Positions 6,465 through 13,895 of a stretch of 19,994 bases of DNA are shown here, in pieces. A model generated the notes under the pieces. That model saw only the letters and a program-made list of their open reading frames with translations, had not been told where the DNA came from and searched no databases. Positions within the stretch are counted from its first letter, which is position 1; every line of letters begins with the position of its first letter. Where the stretch lies: contig CACXFZ010000092.1 in assembly GCA_902767025.1 (NCBI GenBank), forward strand, positions 1 through 19,994, read 5' to 3'. Origin of the DNA: an uncultured Coriobacteriaceae bacterium (GTDB taxonomy: Bacteria > Actinomycetota > Coriobacteriia > Coriobacteriales > Eggerthellaceae). The position numbers and the translations under genes are program-made.

Positions 6465-8042
6465 ATGAGCCTGTACTCCCTGCAATTCGTGTTGTTCCTG
6501 CTCGCCGCGCTTGCGGCGTACTTCGCCGTCGGGCGGTTCGCAGGCAGGGGGCAGTGGGTCGTGCTGCTTGTGGCAAGCATGGGGTTCTACTTCGCGTGCG
6601 GATGGCAGAACCTGTTCTTCATCCTGTTCACGGCGCTGACCACCTGGCTGGTGGGCTTGGCGCTCTCGCGGCTGGACCAGGCGTCGAAGGAGGCGCGCGA
6701 CCAGGCGGCCGACCGCGCCCAGAAAAAGGCGCTGAAGGCGCAGTTCCAGCGGCGCAAATGGCTGGTGCTGCTCGCCGCGCTCGTGGTGAACTTCGCGGTG
6801 CTGGGCTATGTGAAGTACTGGAACACGTTGCTGGGGTTCCTGGGTGCGCAGGACACCTTCCTGGCATCGAAGCTGCTGCTTCCGCTGGGCATCTCGTTCT
6901 ACACCTTCATGTCGGTGGGCTACGTCATCGACTGCTACAACGGCAAGTTCCCGCCCGAGCGCAACTTCGCGCGCTACCTGCTGTTCGTGTCGTACTTCCC
7001 CCAGCTCATCCAGGGTCCCATCAACCGCTTCGACGACATGGTGACCCAGCTCTACGAGCGCCATTCCTTCGACATGCAGAACGCCCGCAGCGCCCTGCTG
7101 CTCATCGGCTTCGGCCTGCTGAAGAAATACGCCATCGCCGACGTGCTGGCCAGCATCATCTCGAACTCGCTCGACACCATCGACACCGGCACGCCCGGCT
7201 CGGTGATCGTCTTCGGCATCCTGCTGTACACGATCCAGCAGTACGGCGACTTCTCGGGCGGCATCGACATGGTGCGCGGCGTGTCGCAGCTGTTCGGCAT
7301 CCAGATGGCCGACAACTTCCGCCAGCCGTACTTCGCCACGTCGCTGGCCGACTTCTGGCGCCGCTGGCACATCACGCTGGGCACCTGGATGCGCGACTAC
7401 GTGTTCTACCCGCTGGCGGTGCGCCCGAGCCTGCTCAAGCTGAACAAGTGGGGCACGGCGCATCTGGGCAAGCACGTGGGACGCACCCTGTCCGCCTGCA
7501 TCGGCAACGTGGTGGTGTTCCTGTTGGTGGGCCTGTGGCATGGCGCCGAGGTGCACTACGTGCTGTGGGGCCTGTACAACGGCGTGGTGATAGCCGCATC
7601 CGACATGCTGCGGCCGGCCTTCGCGGGCTTGTCGCGCGTGCTGCACGTCAACGTCGACTCGGCCGGGTACCGCGTTTTCGCCATCCTGCGCACGTTCGCG
7701 CTGGTCAACGTCGGCCGCTACTTCGACCGCCTGGCCGATTCGGGCGACCTGATGCTGGCGTTCAAGAACACCATCGTGAACTTCAACCCGGGAAGCTTCA
7801 TGTCGTATCTGCACATGCATCCCACGACCAACTTCACCGCCTGCATGGCGCTGGCGTTCGTGGGCTGCATCATCGTGTTCTGCGTGAGCGTGGCGCGCGA
7901 GCGCGGCGTGGACGCCAACGCCCGCATTCTGGCGGCTCCTGCGCCGCTGCGCTTCGCGCTCTACGGCCTGGTGATGGCCATGGTGGGCCTGTCGTTCTCG
8001 GTGGGCGCTACGGGAGGGGGCTTCCTGTATGCCAACTTCTAG
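6465..8042 (+). CDS. MBOAT O-acyltransferase, AlgI/DltB-like, with DltX-like C-terminal motif
   Basis: A 525-residue polytopic membrane protein of the MBOAT family, which moves acyl or aminoacyl groups across the membrane onto polymers. Diagnostic segments are SYFPQLIQGPINRF, DFWRRWHITLGTWMRDYVFYPL (His302) and the catalytic-site motif GLWHG (His359). At about 525 residues it has AlgI-type length, longer than typical DltB of about 400. It ends in GGGFLYANF, which puts Tyr522 in an aromatic C-terminal motif like that of DltX and of several polymer-acylating MBOATs. ATG 6465 is chosen because the encoded protein begins directly with the first membrane helix; an earlier in-frame ATG at 6396 would add 23 unlikely residues. 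Its end overlaps the SGNH gene by 14 bases. The adenylating enzyme and carrier gene downstream point to aminoacyl rather than acetyl transfer. Confidence 0.9.
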   Translation: MSLYSLQFVLFLLAALAAYFAVGRFAGRGQWVVLLVASMGFYFACGWQNLFFILFTALTTWLVGLALSRLDQASKEARDQAADRAQKKALKAQFQRRKWLVLLAALVVNFAVLGYVKYWNTLLGFLGAQDTFLASKLLLPLGISFYTFMSVGYVIDCYNGKFPPERNFARYLLFVSYFPQLIQGPINRFDDMVTQLYERHSFDMQNARSALLLIGFGLLKKYAIADVLASIISNSLDTIDTGTPGSVIVFGILLYTIQQYGDFSGGIDMVRGVSQLFGIQMADNFRQPYFATSLADFWRRWHITLGTWMRDYVFYPLAVRPSLLKLNKWGTAHLGKHVGRTLSACIGNVVVFLLVGLWHGAEVHYVLWGLYNGVVIAASDMLRPAFAGLSRVLHVNVDSAGYRVFAILRTFALVNVGRYFDRLADSGDLMLAFKNTIVNFNPGSFMSYLHMHPTTNFTACMALAFVGCIIVFCVSVARERGVDANARILAAPAPLRFALYGLVMAMVGLSFSVGATGGGFLYANF

Positions 8043-9396
8043 CGCGACATGCACGAAGCGCTCGTTCGCCCCTGCGGCCAAGCTGCTCGTCGCACTGGTG
8101 TTCCTGACGCTGGTCAACGCGGCCATGTCCTTCGCGTTCGAGCCCTACGGGTCGAAAAGCCAGCTCGTGTGGACCGACTACACGGCGCAGGAGCAGCTCG
8201 ACACCGTGGTGGTGGGCTCGTCGGTGATGCAGCATGCGCTCAACCCCGACGTGTTCGACGAGGCCGCCGGCGCCGTGTCGTACAACATGAGCACGCCGAT
8301 GCAGACGCTGATCGAGTCGTTCGTGGGCATTCGCACCGCCTACGAGGACCACGGCATCACGCGTGCGGTCCTCTCTCTCACGCCCGAGGTGATGAACTGG
8401 ACCACCGACCGCCCCAACCCGGGCAGCGTGTTCCTGACGCAGCGCGCGAAGGTGGTGGGGCCCCTGGAGGCGGCGAAGACCTGGAGCTACGTGACCTTCG
8501 ACAAGGGCGGCGTGACCGGCCCCAATTCGCTGAACTGCTTCCTTCCATGGGTGTCGAACCACACGCCCGCCAAGCCCAACCGCGTGCTGAAGAACATCAA
8601 GATGAAGCTCGACGGCACCAGCATGTACAAGGCGTCGGAGGTCAACGAGCCGGGGTGGATCTACCGCGGACGGGGCTGCGGCAACCGCGACAGCGTGCTC
8701 GACTACGACAGCGACGAGGCCAGGACGAATTTCGACCGCGCCGACATCTCGAAGGTGAACGTGCGCAGCGAGGCGATGCTTCGCGAGATCGCCGCATGGT
8801 GCCAGGAGCGCGGCATCGACCTGGTGGCCGTCGGCGTGCCCATGCCGGTCTACGACGTGCTCGGCCGCTTCGACCAGTACTGCAAGCTGCAGGACCGCAT
8901 CGCCGCAATCTGCTCCGACGCGGGTGTGGACTACTACGACTTCAACCTGGTGCGCCCGGAGCTGATGCAGATCCCGCCCGAGTCGTTCTGCGACTATGCG
9001 CACCTGGGCAACCAGGGCAGCATCGCGTTTTCCCAGGCGCTTGGCCGCCTGCTGGTGGAGCGCGACAAGGGCGAAGACGTCAGGGCGCTCTTCTTCTCGC
9101 CTGACGAGTACCGCGCGTCGATCGGCTACATCTCGGCCGTGTTCGTGGACGTGGGCTCGCAGGCGGACGGCGTGCATGTGCATGCGCGCGCCTTCGCCGG
9201 ATCGCAGGTGAAGGTGTCCTACCAGCTGTGCGAGAAGGACGGGGACGGATGGCGCGAGGTGGCCACCTGGCAGGATTCGCCCGACTTCGTCTACGCACCT
9301 GCGTCGCATGGCACCTGCAAGCTGCGCGTGAACGTGCGCGTGGCCGGCTCCAGCGAGCCGTTCGAGCACTACCGCGAATTCACCGCGGTATACTAG
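8029..9396 (+). CDS. Membrane-anchored SGNH-type protein, DltD-like role
   Basis: A 455-residue protein with one N-terminal membrane helix (about residues 17-36), so the catalytic domain should face outside. VVVGSSVMQHALNP supplies block I with Ser65 (or Ser64) as nucleophile, NMSTPMQT the block with Asn, and CDYAHLGNQGS the Asp322/His325 pair. This layout is that of DltD and of AlgJ/AlgX-type partners of MBOAT proteins. It would take the aminoacyl group from the MBOAT protein and put it on the polymer, or edit it. Residues about 355-455 form an extra, beta-rich domain of the Tyr/Val-alternating kind that canonical DltD lacks. GGGAGGGGG lies 8 bases before the ATG, and the start lies inside the MBOAT gene, indicating translational coupling. 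The family is fairly sure; the exact chemistry is not. Confidence 0.85.
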   Translation: MPTSSATCTKRSFAPAAKLLVALVFLTLVNAAMSFAFEPYGSKSQLVWTDYTAQEQLDTVVVGSSVMQHALNPDVFDEAAGAVSYNMSTPMQTLIESFVGIRTAYEDHGITRAVLSLTPEVMNWTTDRPNPGSVFLTQRAKVVGPLEAAKTWSYVTFDKGGVTGPNSLNCFLPWVSNHTPAKPNRVLKNIKMKLDGTSMYKASEVNEPGWIYRGRGCGNRDSVLDYDSDEARTNFDRADISKVNVRSEAMLREIAAWCQERGIDLVAVGVPMPVYDVLGRFDQYCKLQDRIAAICSDAGVDYYDFNLVRPELMQIPPESFCDYAHLGNQGSIAFSQALGRLLVERDKGEDVRALFFSPDEYRASIGYISAVFVDVGSQADGVHVHARAFAGSQVKVSYQLCEKDGDGWREVATWQDSPDFVYAPASHGTCKLRVNVRVAGSSEPFEHYREFTAVY

Positions 9397-9468
9397 CTGC
9401 CTTGCAAGGGGAGCTTCCCGCAACGCCGCACGGACGCCCAATCGGCGCCAACAAGAGAGGATGCTGGC

Positions 9469-10974
9469 ATGGAAAACGTGCTCGAGTGGCTTGATGAGCG
9501 CGCGCAGCGCACGCCCGACGCCGTGGCGTGCGCCGATGCGACTAACCGCTGCACCTTCGCCGAGCTGCACGGGGCCGTGCGCTCGATCGCCCGCAGCGTC
9601 GCCCGCCAGTGGGCGCCGGGAAGCATTGTCGCCTTCTATGCGGAAAAGAGCGTGGACGTGCTGGCCGGCATGCTGGGTGCCGCCCGGGCCGGGTGCTGCT
9701 ACAGCGTGCTCGACGTGCGCCAGCCCGCAGCGCGTCTGCATGCGATGCTCGACGTGCTGCAGCCGTGCGCGGTGGTGTCCGACGCGGCGTTTTACGACCA
9801 CGCTGCCCAGATGCTGGATGGCACGCCGTACGAGGTGTGCGACATCGCCTCGCTGCGCGCAGGCGGGCAAGGCGACGCGAATGCAGACGAGCTGCTCGAG
9901 CAGGTGCAGCCGGGCCGCGGCGACGCGCTCTACGTGAACTTCACCAGCGGCTCGACGGGCGTGCCAAAGGGGGTGGCCGTCAGCCATGGCTCGGTCATCG
10001 ACTTCATCTCGTATTTCGTCGATGTGTTCGGCATCACGGCGCGCGACCGCATCGCGAACCAGGCGCCGTTCGACTTCGACGTGTCGGTCAAGGACATCTA
10101 CGGCGGCCTGGCCACCGGCGCGTCGGTGCACCTGATTCCGCGCGAGTACTTCAGCGTGCCGGTGCAGCTGATGGACTACCTGTGCGAGCGCCAGGTGACG
10201 GTATGCACCTGGGCGGTGAGCGCGATGTGCTTCGTGACCACGCTTGGCGGGTTCGAGTACCGCACGCCGGACACGGTGCGGCTGGTGGTGTTCAGCGGCG
10301 AGGTCATGCCGCCCAAGCACCTGCGGAAATGGCAGGCTGCGCTGCCCGATGCGACGTTCGCCAACGTCTATGGACCCACCGAGGTCACCTGCAACTGCAC
10401 CTACTGGATCGTGCCGGCCGGCTTCGACGGCGACGTGTTGCCGGTGGGACGGCCGTTTGCCCATGCGCAGGTGATGCTGCTCGACGAGCAGGACGCGCTG
10501 GTGACGGAACCCGGCGAGCAGGGGCAGATCTGCGTCGGCGGAAGCGGGGTGGCCTTGGGCTACGTCCACGACCCGGTGCGCACGTCCGAAAGCTTCACCG
10601 TCAATCCGGTTGACGGCACGGGGCGCATCTACCGTACCGGTGATTTGGGGTTTTGGAACGAAGCGGGCGAGCTGATGTTCCTGGGCCGGGCCGACCACCA
10701 GATCAAGCACATGGGGCAGCGCATCGAGCTGGGAGAGATCGAGCACGTCGCCCAGGAACTTGCGGGCGTCAGCCGCGCCATCTGCCTCTACGACGACGCG
10801 CGCAAGCGCATCAGGCTGTTCTATACAGGCGAGGTGGCCAAGGACGATTTGGTGGCGTTCCTGAAGGACAAGCTGCCCTCGTACATGGTTCCGAACAAGA
10901 CGGTGCAGCTCGACCAGATGCCGCTGAACAAGAACGGCAAGGTCGACCGCAGCGCGCTTGCCCAGCTGCGCTAA
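9469..10974 (+). CDS. Stand-alone amino acid adenylating enzyme, DltA-like
   Basis: A 501-residue member of the ANL superfamily that activates an amino acid with ATP and loads it on a carrier protein. Core motifs are in order: FTSGSTGVPKGV (about 157-168), FDVSVKDIY with the amino-group-binding Asp204, VYGPTE, YRTGDLG, FLGRADHQIKHMGQRIELGEIEH and NKNGKVDR with catalytic Lys491. Length and lack of condensation or carrier domains fit DltA. In the pocket, VVFSGEVMP has Ser276 where DltA has the Cys that discriminates D-Ala (FCGEVLP), and a Lys (208) follows Asp204. The amino acid may therefore differ from D-Ala. GAGAGG upstream serves as ribosome site. A TATACT at 9389-9394 at the end of the previous gene might be a weak internal promoter. 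The partner is the carrier protein 81 bases downstream. Confidence 0.88.
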   Translation: MENVLEWLDERAQRTPDAVACADATNRCTFAELHGAVRSIARSVARQWAPGSIVAFYAEKSVDVLAGMLGAARAGCCYSVLDVRQPAARLHAMLDVLQPCAVVSDAAFYDHAAQMLDGTPYEVCDIASLRAGGQGDANADELLEQVQPGRGDALYVNFTSGSTGVPKGVAVSHGSVIDFISYFVDVFGITARDRIANQAPFDFDVSVKDIYGGLATGASVHLIPREYFSVPVQLMDYLCERQVTVCTWAVSAMCFVTTLGGFEYRTPDTVRLVVFSGEVMPPKHLRKWQAALPDATFANVYGPTEVTCNCTYWIVPAGFDGDVLPVGRPFAHAQVMLLDEQDALVTEPGEQGQICVGGSGVALGYVHDPVRTSESFTVNPVDGTGRIYRTGDLGFWNEAGELMFLGRADHQIKHMGQRIELGEIEHVAQELAGVSRAICLYDDARKRIRLFYTGEVAKDDLVAFLKDKLPSYMVPNKTVQLDQMPLNKNGKVDRSALAQLR

Positions 10975-11013
10975 GCGCATCCCGCGGTTTGCGCAGGTGG
11001 CAGGCGCTGGGCG

Positions 11014-11022
11014 TGATACCAT
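11014..11022 (+). promoter_or_regulatory. Possible internal extended -10 before the carrier protein gene
   Basis: TGATACCAT resembles an extended -10 box in the 81-base gap between the adenylating enzyme and carrier protein genes. It would give a leader of about 27 bases carrying AAAGGA. An extra promoter could raise the level of the small carrier relative to its ligase. No convincing -35 is present. Confidence 0.3.
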
Positions 11023-11055
11023 GCTTGCATACCGCCGAGTGCAAAGGAATGCGAC

Positions 11056-11301
11056 ATGGATGACATCACCTACGAAGACGTGGTAGAGCTGCTGCAGGAC
11101 GTCGAGGAAGACATCGACTACGACACGGTCACCGACCTGGTGGACGGCAAGCACCTGGATTCGTTCGACATCATCGCCATCATCAATGCCATTTCCGACG
11201 AGTTCGACATCACCGTGTCGGCCAAGGACATCGTTCCCGAGAACTTCAACAGCGCACGTGCCATCCACAGCCTGGTTGTGCGCCTGGCGCAGGAAGACTA
11301 G
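11056..11301 (+). CDS. Acyl/aminoacyl carrier protein, DltC-like
   Basis: An 81-residue acidic four-helix carrier protein. HLDSFDI contains the phosphopantetheine attachment Ser36 at the position usual for DltC and ACP. The rest (EDVVELLQDVEEDI before it, AIINAISDEFDITVSAKDI after it) fits the fold. Following a stand-alone adenylating enzyme and two membrane acyl-transfer genes, it should shuttle the activated amino acid to the MBOAT protein at the membrane. AAAGGA lies about 8 bases before the ATG. It is the last gene of the dlt-like operon and ends 18 bases from the convergent TagF-like gene. It is not the fatty acid ACP, judging by this context. Confidence 0.88.
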   Translation: MDDITYEDVVELLQDVEEDIDYDTVTDLVDGKHLDSFDIIAIINAISDEFDITVSAKDIVPENFNSARAIHSLVVRLAQED

Positions 11302-11310
11302 GAGTTCGGG

Positions 11311-11330
11311 CGCCGCCGTTTAGGCGGGCG
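11311..11330. terminator. Weak hairpin between convergent carrier protein and TagF-like genes
   Basis: CGCCGCC and GGCGGGCG flank GTTTA and can form a 7-bp stem with one bulged G. It lies across the end of the TagF-like gene and just after the carrier protein stop. Without a U-tract this is only a candidate shared terminator. Confidence 0.25.
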
Positions 11331-12480
11331 AGCCGTTCACGACAAGCGATGCCAGCGCCTGCGGGTCGGGGTCGTCTGCAAACGCCCCGCAAGCGAAGGA
11401 TTCCAACTGCTCGAGGGCCCAGGCGCGCCCTTCGTCCGTGCGCACTCGCGCGATCAGCGCAGTCAGCTCGTCGAGCGTGCGCGCGCACAGGCCGGGGCAG
11501 GTGTGCGTGGGGTCGATGTTCAACCCGGGCGAGGTGCGGAAGGCCTCGATGTCGGCGACGTAGAAGAGCACCGGGGTTTCAAGCAGGTAGGCTTCGTAGA
11601 CGATCGACGAGTAGTCGGTGACCACGATGTCCGCGTCCATCAGCAGCTGCGAGACGTTGCCCGGCGCGTCCTGGTTCTGCTCGAGGGGATGAAACGACCA
11701 CGAGGTGCGCACGCCGCTTGCCTGCTCTATTTCCTGCCGGTGCTGCTCCAGATCGCGCAGCGGGTGGGGCGAATCGGCGTCGTAGCGCAGCGTGGGGGCG
11801 ACAAGCACCTGGGTTCGCTCCTTGCCGGGCGCATCGCCGCGCGCGTCGCGCATGGCCTTCAGCTCGAAGTACTCGGGACGGGCGGCGCAGACTACCCGCT
11901 CGACGGGCACGTTGAACGCCTGGGCGAAGGGCCCGCGGTTTGCTTCGCCCGAGCACACGATCCACGAGCAGTTCCGGTGGATGCGCCATTCGTCGAAAAA
12001 CGACGTGCTATGGCCTTCCGGGGTGTCGATGCTCTGGAACCCGAAGTACTTGTAGGAACCGAACGCGTGCCAGACCTGCACCACGACCGGTGCGGTGGGA
12101 AAGGAGCGGTACGGGGCGATCCCGGTGGCGCTGCTGCCCGCGTCGGCTGCGGGGGATGCTTCGCATTCCAGGTCGAGCAGGCTGATGACCGGGTCGTAGC
12201 GGTCGATGACCACGGCGCGCGCCTGGGCCATCAGCTTCAGCTGCTTGAGCACATGGATGCAGTAGGCGGGCAGGTTGCGCAGCCGCACCTTGCGCACGAG
12301 CATGGCGGTTTCCCATCCGAGCTGCTCCACCTGCGCGGCCAGCTGCCGGTAGTCGTAGCTGGGCTCGTCGGTTTGGCGGGACAGGAACAGCGCCAGGGGG
12401 CGTCGCGCATGGCACTTGCACTGGCGTCGGTAGATGCCGTTCATGCAGGAAGCCGCTATGTTCAGAAGCGCTTTGGGCAT
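11320..12480 (-). CDS. TagF/TagB-like CDP-glycerol (polyol) phosphotransferase
   Basis: A 386-residue protein of the Glyphos_transf family, which transfers glycerol- or ribitol-phosphate from a CDP-activated donor to a growing teichoic acid-like chain at the cytoplasmic membrane face. Key segments are VQVWHAFGSYKYFG (His138, matching the conserved WHG...K-G block), VAPTLRYD, FHPLEQN (His264) and TDYSSIVYEAYLLETPVLFY (Asp289, Ser291-Ser292, Glu297). No membrane helix is evident, so membrane association would be peripheral. The start ATG 12480 is preceded by an extended -10, TGATAGAAT, ending 6 bases upstream, and no Shine-Dalgarno is seen, suggesting a leaderless message. It is convergent with the dlt-like operon and divergent from the LCP gene. 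Donor and chain length are not predictable. Confidence 0.87.
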   Translation of the reverse strand: MPKALLNIAASCMNGIYRRQCKCHARRPLALFLSRQTDEPSYDYRQLAAQVEQLGWETAMLVRKVRLRNLPAYCIHVLKQLKLMAQARAVVIDRYDPVISLLDLECEASPAADAGSSATGIAPYRSFPTAPVVVQVWHAFGSYKYFGFQSIDTPEGHSTSFFDEWRIHRNCSWIVCSGEANRGPFAQAFNVPVERVVCAARPEYFELKAMRDARGDAPGKERTQVLVAPTLRYDADSPHPLRDLEQHRQEIEQASGVRTSWSFHPLEQNQDAPGNVSQLLMDADIVVTDYSSIVYEAYLLETPVLFYVADIEAFRTSPGLNIDPTHTCPGLCARTLDELTALIARVRTDEGRAWALEQLESFACGAFADDPDPQALASLVVNGSPA

Positions 12481-12486
12481 GCTGGC

Positions 12487-12495
12487 ATTCTATCA
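12487..12495 (-). promoter_or_regulatory. Extended -10 promoter of the TagF-like gene
   Basis: On the minus strand TGATAGAAT (TG-n-TAGAAT) ends exactly 6 bases before the ATG at 12480. Transcription would start at the ATG itself. Confidence 0.55.
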
Positions 12496-12602
12496 TTCGG
12501 CGAAACCGTCTCCCCGGCACGCGCTCGGCATGCGCACGGCCCCTGCGGCACGGGCCACGTGTAGGGATGCTGGAATTGCAGAGACTGCCTTATCGCGTTC
12601 GG

Positions 12603-12608
12603 TATAAT
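12603..12608 (+). promoter_or_regulatory. -10 box of the LCP-thrH unit
   Basis: A consensus TATAAT with a poor -35 (TTGCAG at 12576-12581, spacer 21 bases). The predicted start near 12615 gives a leader of about 45 bases containing GGGAGTGAG before the ATG at 12660. The box lies inside an upstream extension of the frame, which argues against earlier starts. Confidence 0.55.
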
Positions 12609-12659
12609 TGGATGCCTTCGGACCAGAAGGGTGCTACAGAATCAGGGAGTGAGACCACC

Positions 12660-13871
12660 ATGGCGAACGCACCGCGGCATGCCAAGCAGACTCCGACGTC
12701 CGACCAGGCGCAGGCTGACTACGAGCGCCGCCGCCAGGACTTCGTGCGCAACCAGTACACACCGGCTCCCGAATACACCGAGCCGCAATTCAACCCCTAC
12801 GACGACAGCCCCTTCTTCAACGGGTACCCCGCCAACCAGGGCTACATGGACGCGGCCTACTACAACCAGGGCCATGCCCGCAAGAAGGGCGGCATCCTCT
12901 CCAAGATCCTCAAGACGCTCCTGTTCCTGCTCATCGTCGTGGTCGTGGCGTTCTTCGTCTACACCGGCAGGCTCGACAGCATCCTGTCGCTTGCCTCGGG
13001 CGAGAGCGATGCCGTGCGCGGCGCCCTCACCTCCGCCGTGGCGGGCGAGCCGTACTACGTCTTGGTGCTCGGCTCCGACAAACGCGACGGCGAAAGCACC
13101 GTCGACAGGGTCGTGGGATCGGGCGAAGGCGAGCGCACGGATGTGATGATCCTGGTGCGTGTGGACGCGAAGAACAACCTGATCACGATGCTGTCCATCC
13201 CGCGCGACACGCCGGTGGTGTTCGACGACGGGCACATAGGCAAGATCAACGAATGCTACACGGTGGGCGGGGCGGCGTACTCGATCCGCAAGGTGTCCGA
13301 GCTCACCGGCGTGCCCATTGCCCACATCGTGGAAGTGCGCATATCCGACTTCGAGAAGGTCGTGGATTCGCTGGGCGGCATCACCATGGACGTGCCCCTG
13401 GACTTCGCCGTGGAAGACGCCGATACCGGCGAGATGATCTACGTGAGCGCGGGCGAGCAGAAGCTCAACGGCAAGCAGGCGCAAGCTGTCGCGCGTGCGC
13501 GCCATGAATACGGCGACGACCAGGACGCCAACAGGCAGAGCTCGGTGCGCGATCTGGCCAAGGCCGTCTTGCGCGAAACGTTCAAGAGGCCGTTCTACGA
13601 GGTTCCCGGTGCCGTGCTCAACGTCGCCGAATGCGTCGACACTGACTTGAAGACTTTCGACCTGATCGGTCTGGGGGTCGCTTTCGCCGGCGGGCCTGGC
13701 ACCACGATGTACAGCGGCTCTGGCCCCACGATCGGCGGCCCGCGCGCCGACGCCGACGGCCAGTGGCTGTGCTACGACAACCCGCAAGGCTGGGCCAACG
13801 TGATGGCGGTGGTCGACAGCGGCGGCGACCCGTCCACCGTGGACACCAACTCCACGGCCATCATCCCGTAA
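12660..13871 (+). CDS. LytR-CpsA-Psr (LCP) family cell-wall polymer ligase
   Basis: A 403-residue membrane protein with a Pro/Tyr/Asn/Gln-rich cytoplasmic N-terminus (residues 1-75), one membrane helix (about 84-101) and an external LCP domain. LCP enzymes move undecaprenyl-pyrophosphate-linked teichoic acid or polysaccharide onto peptidoglycan. Visible motifs are VLGSDKR (138-142 region), ERTDVMIL (Arg159, Asp161), SIPRDT (Arg182, Asp183), KIN (195-197) and ARARHEYGDDQDANRQ (about 278-293), which carry the pyrophosphate-binding Arg and Asp residues. ATG 12660 is chosen because GGGAGTGAG precedes it and because the TATAAT box lies upstream within the longer frame. It sits beside the TagF-like gene and the dlt-like operon, so it probably attaches that polymer. 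thrH follows after 24 bases. Confidence 0.92.
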   Translation: MANAPRHAKQTPTSDQAQADYERRRQDFVRNQYTPAPEYTEPQFNPYDDSPFFNGYPANQGYMDAAYYNQGHARKKGGILSKILKTLLFLLIVVVVAFFVYTGRLDSILSLASGESDAVRGALTSAVAGEPYYVLVLGSDKRDGESTVDRVVGSGEGERTDVMILVRVDAKNNLITMLSIPRDTPVVFDDGHIGKINECYTVGGAAYSIRKVSELTGVPIAHIVEVRISDFEKVVDSLGGITMDVPLDFAVEDADTGEMIYVSAGEQKLNGKQAQAVARARHEYGDDQDANRQSSVRDLAKAVLRETFKRPFYEVPGAVLNVAECVDTDLKTFDLIGLGVAFAGGPGTTMYSGSGPTIGGPRADADGQWLCYDNPQGWANVMAVVDSGGDPSTVDTNSTAIIP

Positions 13872-13895
13872 GCCAAGCGTGCAAGGAGGCACTCA

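Noticed and set aside
9402..9423. Imperfect hairpin (TTGC...GCAA with GGG/CCC inside) between the SGNH and adenylating enzyme genes
   Set aside because: It has bulges and no U-tract, and could not be separated from chance pairing in GC-rich DNA; calling an attenuator was not justified.
8008..11268. A very long minus-strand open frame (over 1,000 codons) antisense to the dlt-like operon
   Set aside because: It is compositionally odd (His, Arg, Val, Ala-rich, no motifs) and mirrors third-position GC bias of the real genes. The plus-strand genes have clear family motifs.
12538..12556. GGCCC/GGGCC short inverted repeat upstream of the LCP gene
   Set aside because: Five-base GC arms are expected by chance at this base composition.
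12567..12659. An earlier start for the LCP protein
   Set aside because: The extension runs through the TATAAT box, and a ribosome site precedes ATG 12660.
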